A program made the position numbers and the translations under genes. A DNA stretch of 10,259 nucleotides from Candidatus Bathyarchaeota archaeon (GTDB lineage: Archaea > Thermoproteota > Bathyarchaeia > TCS64), in contig JAEHCT010000031.1 of NCBI GenBank assembly GCA_020697635.1, positions 1 to 10,259 of the forward strand, in the 5' to 3' direction. Below, in pieces: positions 1 to 5,700 of this stretch. The notes under the pieces were generated by a model. The model saw only the letters and a program-made list of their open reading frames with translations, ran no database searches and was not told the origin of the DNA. Position 1 is the first letter of the stretch, and each line of letters starts with the position of its first letter.

Positions 1-575
1 GCATGATGCGGGTCCCCGGGGTCGAGTACGGCTCCGACGAGTACTGGAGATTAGCGGGCCCCATGGCGGAGAAGTGGATGGGCTCCCGGGAGGCCTTCGA
101 CCAGTACACCACGGGGTACAAAGCCGAAGCGGCGAACTTCGGGATGCTCATGGCGATGGAGTTCGACTGCATCCCCCTCTGCGACTTCAAGTACCCCCTC
201 TGGTACTCCGGGTACACTGAGGATCAGAAAGGCGACGACGAGGTCGGAAGCAAACTTCTGAAGGCCGTGACCGGCCTGGAGAGGACCCAAGAGGAACTCT
301 ACGGCATGATGGACGCCCTATGCGACTTGGAGAGGGCCATCGCCTGCAGGAAGGGGCGGCGGAGGGAGGACGACTGGCTCCACGACCACGAGTTCCAAGG
401 GATGGACCTCGAGGGGAGGCGCCTGCGGAGCGATGACCTGAGAGGACTCTTAGATGAGTTCTACGCCCTGAGAGGATGGAACCCAACGACAGGCGTCCCC
501 ACGAAACGTAAACTCAAGGAAGCCGGCCTAGGAGACGTATCGGGCGAGCTGGACAGCATGGGTCTCTACACGTAG
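1..575 (+). CDS. Aldehyde:ferredoxin oxidoreductase, C-terminal part (5' end outside window)
   Basis: This is the last 190 residues of a tungstopterin aldehyde ferredoxin oxidoreductase, an enzyme of about 600 residues that oxidises aldehydes to carboxylic acids and passes the electrons to ferredoxin. The frame is open to the window edge, with the first complete codon at base 3; the ATG there is not a credible start because the family's N-terminal tungstopterin domains are missing. Visible hallmarks are D-C-I-P-L-C at residues 55-60, which matches the family's DxxGLC segment (its final Cys is the fourth [4Fe-4S] ligand). The motif R-x-x-D-D is near 120, and the family's typical C-terminal signature RGWNPTTGVPT is followed by LKEAGL near 157-176. 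The Gly of DxxGLC is Pro here. It converges on the amidohydrolase at 674, with 98 bases between and no clear T-run on this strand. Such enzymes usually serve amino-acid fermentation in archaea. Family call is firm; the substrate cannot be told. Confidence 0.85.
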   Translation, partial: MMRVPGVEYGSDEYWRLAGPMAEKWMGSREAFDQYTTGYKAEAANFGMLMAMEFDCIPLCDFKYPLWYSGYTEDQKGDDEVGSKLLKAVTGLERTQEELYGMMDALCDLERAIACRKGRRREDDWLHDHEFQGMDLEGRRLRSDDLRGLLDEFYALRGWNPTTGVPTKRKLKEAGLGDVSGELDSMGLYT

Positions 576-664
576 CTCCAGTGGCGTGGTGTTGGCTGAG
601 TCGAAGCCTAATGTCCGCCCCTGAACCGTATAGGCGTCTTCAAATCTCGGTGGTCGGTTGGTAG

Positions 665-670
665 AAAAAA
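665..670 (-). terminator. T6 run after AbgB-like copy 1
   Basis: Reading the minus strand, TTTTTT begins four bases after the TAA of the amidohydrolase at 674. Short T-runs just after stops are typical archaeal terminators. The rest of the 576-673 gap holds only a weak AACCG/CGGTT inverted repeat (624-628 and 655-659) and no gene that I can see. Confidence 0.55.
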
Positions 671-673
671 TGG

Positions 674-2119
674 TTATTGTTTGGGGGACTTCGCCCAGTT
701 CTCCTGGGCTATGTCCAGAGGCGGCTGGAGTCCATCGGGGAGAGGCGTCTCGTAGGTTCTGCCCTTGAGCCGTTCCATGTGCTCCTTCTTGAGCCCGTTG
801 CGTAGCTTCTCGTCTGAGAGTATCTCTATGGCGGCGCCGGCCATGGTCTTGGCGGCGAAGACCAGGCTCTTGTGGCCGATGGTGCTGCCTGCGCAGGCGA
901 CGAAGGCCCAGCTGTGCCCTGGGGCGCCGAGGACGTTGCACGCGGTGCCGAACTCCAGGGTGGGGCAGACCCAGCTGACGTCGCCGACGTCGCTGCTGCC
1001 GGCGCTGGTCTCGCCCTCCCCCCACGGGTCCATTATGTCGGTCATGAGGTCCACGTCGACATACTTCTCCCAGTTGGGGACCTTCGCCTTGCGCATGGCG
1101 TCGATCTTGCTCTGCTTGCTGAAGTGTCCGGCGATCTCGGCGGCGAACACCAGCTCCTCCTCGCTCCACTCTGGCGCGCCTACCTCCCTCATGTTCCTGA
1201 CCACCAGATCCGCGAGGCCCTTACATGGAATCTTGTTGTAGAGACCGTCGATGAACTGGACCTCCAGCTCGGTCTCAGTCATGAGGGCCGCCCCCTCGGC
1301 GATCTTGACTATCCTCGCGTATATGGGGTCCAGCTGGCCCCGCTCAGGCGCCCGAATATAGTACCAGCTCCGGGCGTAGTCGGGGACCACGTTGGGCTGG
1401 CCGCCTCCCTCCTCAATGACGTAGTGGATACGGGCGTCGGCTATCACGTGCTCCCGTAGATAGTTGACGCCTATGTTCATCAGCTCTATCGCGTCCAGTG
1501 CGCTGCGCCCCATCTCGGGGTTCCCCGCTGCGTGGGCCGTCTTCCCCCTGTAGATGAACTTGACGCCGTTCACAGCGTTGTTGCTTGAGAGCCGCGCGGC
1601 ATTCATGCTGCTCGGGTGGTGGCTGAGACACGCCGAGAGACCGTCGTAGAGGCCGTCCCTGACCATGAAGACCTTGCCACCGTAGTTCTCCTCGGCGGGC
1701 GTCCCGTAGAACTTCAAGGTCCCGGGGAGCCCTTCCTCCTCCATCACGTGGCGGAGAGCTACGGCGCAGGCGAGGGCCGTGGCGCCGTGGACGTTGTGGC
1801 CGCAGCCGTGCCCGGGGGCGCCGGAGACCAGCGGGTCCTTCTCGGGCTTGACCTTGTTGCTTATGCCTGGTAGGGCGTCGTACTCTCCCTGGAAACCTAT
1901 CATAGGCTCCCCGTCGCCCCACATGGCGTAGATGGCCGTGGGCATGCCGGCGACGCCCAGCCGGACGTCGAAGCCGTGCCTCTCCAAAACATCGGCTACG
2001 AGTTTGCTGCTCTTGGTCTCGACGAGGCCCAGCTCGGCGTAGTGCCAGACCTTGTCAGCCACCTCGATGAACTCGTCCTTATTCTCATCCAACCATTTCC
2101 ATGCCTTTTCTTTCAACAT
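674..2119 (-). CDS. M20-family amidohydrolase, AbgB-like (copy 1)
   Basis: A 481-residue metallo-amidohydrolase of the M20D/AbgB type, the same length as E. coli AbgB, which with AbgA splits p-aminobenzoyl-glutamate. Motifs in order: GEYDALPG 78-85, the metal-binding GHGCGHN 103-109, PAEEN 141-145 with the likely catalytic and ligand glutamates, SHHP 166-169, the lid/dimer domain with TAHAAGNPE and GRSALDA (194-210), PNVVPDYARSWY 242-253, SSDVGDVSW 375-383, and GHSW 401-404. No signal peptide or membrane segment, so it is cytoplasmic. The ATG is supported by alignment with the two paralogues in the window and by a TATA-like box 27 nt upstream, implying a leaderless mRNA. It follows the DinB gene closely but has its own promoter-like box. 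AbgA is absent, so the substrate may be another acyl-amino acid or aromatic conjugate; homomeric peptidase or aminoacylase activity is an alternative. Family call is firm, substrate unknown. Confidence 0.92.
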   Translation of the reverse strand: MLKEKAWKWLDENKDEFIEVADKVWHYAELGLVETKSSKLVADVLERHGFDVRLGVAGMPTAIYAMWGDGEPMIGFQGEYDALPGISNKVKPEKDPLVSGAPGHGCGHNVHGATALACAVALRHVMEEEGLPGTLKFYGTPAEENYGGKVFMVRDGLYDGLSACLSHHPSSMNAARLSSNNAVNGVKFIYRGKTAHAAGNPEMGRSALDAIELMNIGVNYLREHVIADARIHYVIEEGGGQPNVVPDYARSWYYIRAPERGQLDPIYARIVKIAEGAALMTETELEVQFIDGLYNKIPCKGLADLVVRNMREVGAPEWSEEELVFAAEIAGHFSKQSKIDAMRKAKVPNWEKYVDVDLMTDIMDPWGEGETSAGSSDVGDVSWVCPTLEFGTACNVLGAPGHSWAFVACAGSTIGHKSLVFAAKTMAGAAIEILSDEKLRNGLKKEHMERLKGRTYETPLPDGLQPPLDIAQENWAKSPKQ

Positions 2120-2140
2120 GGAGAGAAGTAAGGTTTAATG

Positions 2141-2146
2141 GATAAA
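2141..2146 (-). promoter_or_regulatory. TATA-like box of AbgB-like copy 1
   Basis: Minus-strand TTTATC (extended TTTATCCA, preceded by more T) begins 27 nt before the ATG at 2119. That is the usual archaeal TATA-to-start distance for a leaderless transcript. The same octamer precedes copy 2 at practically the same distance. Confidence 0.5.
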
Positions 2147-2150
2147 AAAA
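2144..2150 (-). terminator. T7 run directly after the DinB-like stop
   Basis: Seven T residues on the minus strand start immediately after the TAG of the DinB-like gene (2151-2153). It is a probable archaeal T-run terminator, and it shares bases with the TATA-like box of the next gene. Confidence 0.5.
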
Positions 2151-2657
2151 CTAGGTGATCCGGCCTGGCTGGCTGGCTAGGTGGGACAGATAGAAGAGGT
2201 AGTCTGTGCCCACTCCTTCCCTGCCCAGGGCCCTTATGGCGCTCATCACCTGGGCTCTGTGGTAAGCGGTGTGTATCAGGTACTGTGTGAAGTAGTCGTC
2301 GTGGCCCACCCGCATCTCTCTCTCGCCGAGGAAGTTGGGGAACACCGCCACGTGGTCGGCGTATCCGAGAGCGTAGTCCTTGAGCCGGATGTCTGCTTCT
2401 CTCCAGCGGTTCATCAGCTCGTCGACGGGCATCGCGTTCAGCTCGTCGTCCATCTCGTAGGGGTCCACCTCTTCCCCGTGCACCCTATTCAGGAGGTTAT
2501 ACTCGATAGCCATGACCATGTGGATGCAGAGGCGCTTGACGCTGCCGAAGGGCGGCACCACGTCCCGGGTGAACTCCTCCTCGCTCAGGCCTCGTATGAT
2601 CTCTCTGGCTCTGTCGTTCGCCCAGAGGTGGTAGTTGGCTAGCTTCTCCAGGTCCAT
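2151..2657 (-). CDS. DinB/YfiT-like four-helix metal-binding protein
   Basis: A 168-residue helical protein of the DinB/YfiT superfamily, whose members carry a three-histidine metal site (often Ni, Zn or Mn). Some act as thiol-dependent transferases (bacillithiol, mycothiol), hydrolases or stress proteins; most are uncharacterised. Signs: the N-terminal NYHLWANDRAREI helix typical of the family (residues 8-20), and the histidine triad H46 in the second helix plus H129 and H133 in the HTAYHRAQ segment. Length is normal for the family. The start is the first ATG, and a TTTATC box lies 42 nt upstream. It sits 49 bases after copy 2 of the amidohydrolases and 31 bases before copy 1, all on one strand, so read-through from copy 2 is possible. 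A role tied to the amidohydrolases (thiol conjugates, for example) is only guesswork. Family call is good, function unknown. Confidence 0.82.
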   Translation of the reverse strand: MDLEKLANYHLWANDRAREIIRGLSEEEFTRDVVPPFGSVKRLCIHMVMAIEYNLLNRVHGEEVDPYEMDDELNAMPVDELMNRWREADIRLKDYALGYADHVAVFPNFLGEREMRVGHDDYFTQYLIHTAYHRAQVMSAIRALGREGVGTDYLFYLSHLASQPGRIT

Positions 2658-2693
2658 CGAGTCTATTTCGCAGCTAGACTGTAAGAAGTTGGT

Positions 2694-2699
2694 GATAAA
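2694..2699 (-). promoter_or_regulatory. TATA-like box upstream of the DinB-like gene
   Basis: Minus-strand TTTATC lies 42 nt before the ATG at 2657, in the 49-base gap after copy 2. A start of transcription near 2670 would leave a leader of about 13 nt. The gap has no convincing terminator for copy 2, so the gene may also be transcribed from upstream. Confidence 0.35.
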
Positions 2700-2706
2700 G
2701 GGGGGG

Positions 2707-4155
2707 TTAGGCCTTGCCCTTGAGCTTCTCGGCTATCTTCCGGGCCTGCTCCAGCGGCGGCTTCCTGTCTGGGTCGCCGACGGGTTTGTAGACCTGACCT
2801 CCTAGGCGCTTCTCATGCTCCTCCTTGACTTTCCTCAGCAGGTCGGGGGTCGTCATGAGGTCCAGGACACTCCCCGCCATGGTCTTCGACGCGAATATGA
2901 GGCTCTTGTGGCCTATGCTGCTGCCGCTGCAGGCGACGAACTGCCAGCTGTGCCCCGGTGCCCCGAGGACGTTGCAGGCGGTGCCGAACTCGATGGCCGG
3001 GGTGACCCATGACACGTCGGCTACGTCCGTGCTGCCTGGGCTGGTCTCCCCCTCGTTCCACGGGTCCAGGATGTCGGTCATGAGGTCCACGTCGACGTAC
3101 CTCTCCCAGTCGGGCACCTTGTCCTTGCGGAGGCCGTCGATCTTACTCTCCTTGGTGAAGGTCTTGGCGATCTCGGCTGCGAAGCCCAGCTCCTCCTTGG
3201 TCCATTCGGTGGCTCCCACCAGCCGCATGTTGGCCGTCACCACCTCGCTGAGGCTCCTGCTGGGAATGAGGTTGTAGAGGCCCCCCGAGTGGTCTACCTT
3301 GAGCTCGGTCTCCGTCATCAGGGCGGCTCCCTGGGCGATCTTCTTGATCCTCTCGAAGATGGGCTTCAACTGGTCCCTCCGCGGAGCCCTGACGTAGTAC
3401 CAGCTGCTGGCGTAGTCGGGGACCACGTTGGGCTGGCCGCCACCGTTCTCTATGACGTAGTGGATGCGGGCCTCCTGTATCACGTGCTCACGTAGATAGT
3501 TGACGCCTATGTTCATCAGCTCGACGGCGTCGAGGGCGCTACGCCCCATCTCGGGGTTGCCGGCGGCGTGCGCTGTCTTGCCGTAGTAGTGGAACCTGAC
3601 GCCGTTGGTGGCGTTGCTGCTGCTGAGCCCCGCCACGTTCATGTCGCTGGGGTGGTGGCTGATGCAGGCGTCCACGTCTTCGTAGAGGCCGTCCAAGACC
3701 ATGAAGACCTTGCCGCCGAAGTTCTCCTCGGCTGGTGTCCCGTAGAACCTGATGGTGCCCTCCAGCCCGTGCTTCTCAAGGGCGTACCTCACGGCTATGG
3801 CCGCCGCCATGGCCGAGGTTCCGTGGATGTTGTGGCCGCAGCCGTGGCCCATGCCGTCCTCCACGAGGGGCTCCTTCCAGGGAACCGCCTTGTTGCTGAT
3901 CCCCGGCAGGGCGTCGTACTCGCCCTGGGCGGCTATAACGGGCACCCCTTTGCCCCACTCTGCTGATATGGCGGTGGGCATACCCGCGACCCCCAGCTTA
4001 ACCTCGAATCCATGCTTCTTGAGCTCGTCCGCGATGAGCCTGCTGCTCCTGTCCTCGCAGAGCCCGTACTCGACGTAGCCCCAGATCTCGTCACTCATCT
4101 CCGTCAAACGGTCGCGGTGGTCGTCGATCCACTTCCACGCTGTCTCCTTAACCAT
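2707..4155 (-). CDS. M20-family amidohydrolase, AbgB-like (copy 2)
   Basis: A 482-residue paralogue of copy 1 with every recognised active-site motif at the same residue number: GEYDALPG 78-85, GHGCGHN 103-109, PAEEN 141-145, SHHP 166-169, GRSALDA 204-210, PNVVPDYASSWY 242-253, STDVADVSW 375-383, GHSW 401-404. I chose the ATG at 4155 although the frame stays open to a TTG-ATG pair at 4204-4209. From 4155 the protein aligns with the other two copies from its first residue, and a TTTATCCA box lies 28 nt upstream, matching copy 1. Another ATG three codons earlier (4164) is the main alternative. By hand count it shares 39 of 60 residues with copy 1 in positions 101-160 but 53 of 60 in 201-260. 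It differs from the others in the 286-293 loop (KVDHSGGL), so substrate preference may differ. It is divergent from the ferritin-like gene. Confidence 0.9.
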   Translation of the reverse strand: MVKETAWKWIDDHRDRLTEMSDEIWGYVEYGLCEDRSSRLIADELKKHGFEVKLGVAGMPTAISAEWGKGVPVIAAQGEYDALPGISNKAVPWKEPLVEDGMGHGCGHNIHGTSAMAAAIAVRYALEKHGLEGTIRFYGTPAEENFGGKVFMVLDGLYEDVDACISHHPSDMNVAGLSSSNATNGVRFHYYGKTAHAAGNPEMGRSALDAVELMNIGVNYLREHVIQEARIHYVIENGGGQPNVVPDYASSWYYVRAPRRDQLKPIFERIKKIAQGAALMTETELKVDHSGGLYNLIPSRSLSEVVTANMRLVGATEWTKEELGFAAEIAKTFTKESKIDGLRKDKVPDWERYVDVDLMTDILDPWNEGETSPGSTDVADVSWVTPAIEFGTACNVLGAPGHSWQFVACSGSSIGHKSLIFASKTMAGSVLDLMTTPDLLRKVKEEHEKRLGGQVYKPVGDPDRKPPLEQARKIAEKLKGKA

Positions 4156-4177
4156 TTCTATCATATTGAATGATGTG

Positions 4178-4183
4178 GATAAA
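4178..4183 (-). promoter_or_regulatory. TATA-like box of AbgB-like copy 2
   Basis: Minus-strand TTTATC (within TTTATCCA) begins 28 nt before the ATG at 4155, predicting transcription from about the start codon. It lies in the 93-base divergent gap shared with the ferritin-like gene. Confidence 0.5.
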
Positions 4184-4211
4184 TGTAAAAGCTTAGCGAG
4201 GGGCATCAAAC

Positions 4212-4219
4212 AATATATT
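4212..4219 (+). promoter_or_regulatory. TATA box of the ferritin-like gene
   Basis: AATATATT, preceded by CAAAC as a possible BRE, stands in otherwise GC-rich sequence about 33 nt before the ATG at 4249. It predicts a start near 4242 and a very short leader. Confidence 0.5.
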
Positions 4220-4248
4220 CCCCCGGGTTAACGGTCTATTTGGTTTCT

Positions 4249-4716
4249 ATGCCCGAGCTTGTAGAGCTTCTCAGGAAGCAGAAGATGATCGAGTTGAGCC
4301 ACGCCGACAGACTCGCAGAGTCCATGAAGCAGCTGGAACACCCCCTGATCAAGGCGCTGCTCGAGGCCATACTCCACGACAGCAGGAAACACGCCGCCGT
4401 CTGCCAGGCCCTCATCGACGTGGACGCAGGCTCGGTGCCTCTGAGACTGGACGTGGACATGGGGCCCGCCGTCAGCCTCCACCAGGACATAAAGCAGCAC
4501 GTAGCCGTCGAGGCGGAGATGATCAAGCGGCTGGAGGAGATGGTGGGCCAGACACGGGACGACCGCGTCAACGCGTTCCTAGGCTACCTGCTGGACGAGG
4601 AGCGGCGCCACCACTCCATGTTAAGCGGCATGAGCAACCTCATCGACAGGGACAGCGTCGCCATCGACGAGTACCTCGGCCTCTTCGAGAAGTACATGGT
4701 AGTGCCCCCAGAGTAA
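4249..4716 (+). CDS. Ferritin-like (rubrerythrin-related) four-helix protein
   Basis: A 155-residue, all-helical, soluble protein of the ferritin-like superfamily, which binds metal (often di-iron) between four helices. Visible residues: E15 or E24 in helix 1, the HDSRKH segment 43-48 in helix 2, E88 and E90 in helix 3, and DEERRHH 116-122 in helix 4, which gives an intact ExxH (E118, H121). In helix 2 the expected ExxH reads SxxH (S45, H48), with D44 next to it, so the metal site may be altered. I took the ATG at 4249; the frame extends only three codons upstream to a TTG (4240), and the TATA box spacing favours the ATG. No rubredoxin-type Cys4 domain is present, so it is not a classical rubrerythrin. 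It is transcribed away from the amidohydrolases and ends in a hairpin shared with the next gene. Iron/oxidative-stress role is inference from the family. Confidence 0.72.
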   Translation: MPELVELLRKQKMIELSHADRLAESMKQLEHPLIKALLEAILHDSRKHAAVCQALIDVDAGSVPLRLDVDMGPAVSLHQDIKQHVAVEAEMIKRLEEMVGQTRDDRVNAFLGYLLDEERRHHSMLSGMSNLIDRDSVAIDEYLGLFEKYMVVPPE

Positions 4717-4738
4717 AAAAGGGGCCCCCAGCCCCTTT
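4715..4738. terminator. Hairpin terminator between convergent genes
   Basis: AAAGGGGC (4718-4725) pairs perfectly with GCCCCTTT (4731-4738) around a five-base loop. On the minus strand it is followed by TTTTTT (4720-4715), giving an intrinsic-type terminator for the aspartoacylase-like gene, whose TGA touches the stem. On the plus strand it follows the TAA of the ferritin-like gene but is trailed by only TTT. Confidence 0.7.
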
Positions 4739-5700
4739 CACTCCAGGGTGGTTATGGACACCAGTAGCTCCCCGCAGTTCACGGAGTAGAAGCACCTCAT
4801 CATACCCACCACCCCGTCCCGAGGGGCCTTGACGGTCTGCCTGACATCCCCGAAGAGGTCTGTGACCACGCCCAGCACGTCCCCGGCCTTCACCGTCTGA
4901 TCCGTGGTTACCGCGGGCCGCCATATGCCGCCCTCCACGGCCCTGAGCCTGGTGCTGCCGCTGCTTATCACCGGCTCAACCAGCTTGGGCTTCCCCTCGA
5001 TGACCCCGAAGTACCTGAGCACGTTCATTATGCCCTCATGGTGGAACACTATCTCGCCCTCCCTCACGGGGAAGGGTGTGCCTGACTCCGAGGTGATGCA
5101 CGGTATGCCGAGCCTGCTCTGGGCGCACATGGTCATCCCGGTGGGGCTCACTGGGAACAGGGTGATGAACCGGGTGGGGAAGCAACGGGCCATGTCCAGG
5201 GCCATCTTGTTGACCTCCTCGTCGTCCCCCTTGCCGGCTATGACGTAGTTGTGGATGTCCTCGTTGACGTCCCCACCGTGGCAGTCCATCAACGCATCGC
5301 ACCTCTTGATGACGCTATCGTAGACCGTGTGGGCTATCCGCTGGCTCAGGGTGCCCCCTGGGTCGCCGGGGAATACCCTGTTGAGGTTCATCTGGTCGAA
5401 GGGGCTGAGGAACATGGTCTTGTGCTCGAACTGGGGGCCGTTGAGGACGGGGACAGCGAGTACGGTGCCCCGCATCTTCTTGGGGTCGAGAGCCTTGATG
5501 GCTCTGATGACCGCCTCTATGCTGGCGAACTCGGTGCCGTGGGTGCCGCCTATTATGCCGACGGTCTTGCCCTTCTCGGCGCCGTTGATGACGGCCAGGG
5601 GCACCCTGTAGGTGTTGACGCTGGTGGTGCCGGCGTCCAGGAACCCCTTGGCCTTCTCGCCGGGCGCAGCCGATAGGTGGGCTATCGTTACGGTGCTCAT
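4738..5700 (-). CDS. Succinylglutamate desuccinylase/aspartoacylase-family zinc hydrolase
   Basis: A 320-residue member of the AstE/AspA family (M14-like fold). These enzymes remove an acyl group from N-acyl amino acids (N-acetyl-aspartate, N-succinyl-glutamate; DoeB of ectoine breakdown is also in this family). Zinc ligands are readable as GGTHGTE (H54, E57) and DCHGG (H141). NLNRVFPG at 105-112 is a family substrate-site motif, and ITSESG (E205) fits the catalytic glutamate. The last ~90 residues form the beta-rich C-terminal domain usual in this group. I chose the ATG at 5700, not the upstream GTG at 5730, because it makes an ATGA overlap with the TGA of copy 3 of the amidohydrolases and fits the family N-terminus. 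The overlap implies translational coupling and a shared pathway. No signal peptide. The substrate cannot be assigned; aspartoacylase, desuccinylase and deacetylase are all open. Confidence 0.88.
   Translation of the reverse strand: MSTVTIAHLSAAPGEKAKGFLDAGTTSVNTYRVPLAVINGAEKGKTVGIIGGTHGTEFASIEAVIRAIKALDPKKMRGTVLAVPVLNGPQFEHKTMFLSPFDQMNLNRVFPGDPGGTLSQRIAHTVYDSVIKRCDALMDCHGGDVNEDIHNYVIAGKGDDEEVNKMALDMARCFPTRFITLFPVSPTGMTMCAQSRLGIPCITSESGTPFPVREGEIVFHHEGIMNVLRYFGVIEGKPKLVEPVISSGSTRLRAVEGGIWRPAVTTDQTVKAGDVLGVVTDLFGDVRQTVKAPRDGVVGMMRCFYSVNCGELLVSITTLE

Noticed and set aside
576..673. Possible small RNA or tRNA in the gap after the aldehyde oxidoreductase
   Set aside because: No cloverleaf, no promoter box and only a weak 5-bp inverted repeat with a long loop.
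528..1169. Arginine/glutamine-rich 213-residue frame on the minus strand inside copy 1
   Set aside because: Out-of-frame shadow of the M20 gene with typical biased composition (R, Q, H, G) and no motif.
2151..2657. DinB-like gene as the DNA-damage polymerase DinB (Pol IV)
   Set aside because: Only the name is shared. The protein is a 168-residue three-histidine helical protein of the B. subtilis DinB/YfiT type, with no polymerase motifs.
4156..4209. 18-residue upstream extension of amidohydrolase copy 2 (TTG-ATG start)
   Set aside because: It would cover the TATA-like box and has no counterpart in the other two copies, which align from 4155.
4240..4248. TTG start for the ferritin-like gene
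   Set aside because: Only three codons upstream of a good ATG, and too close to the predicted transcription start.
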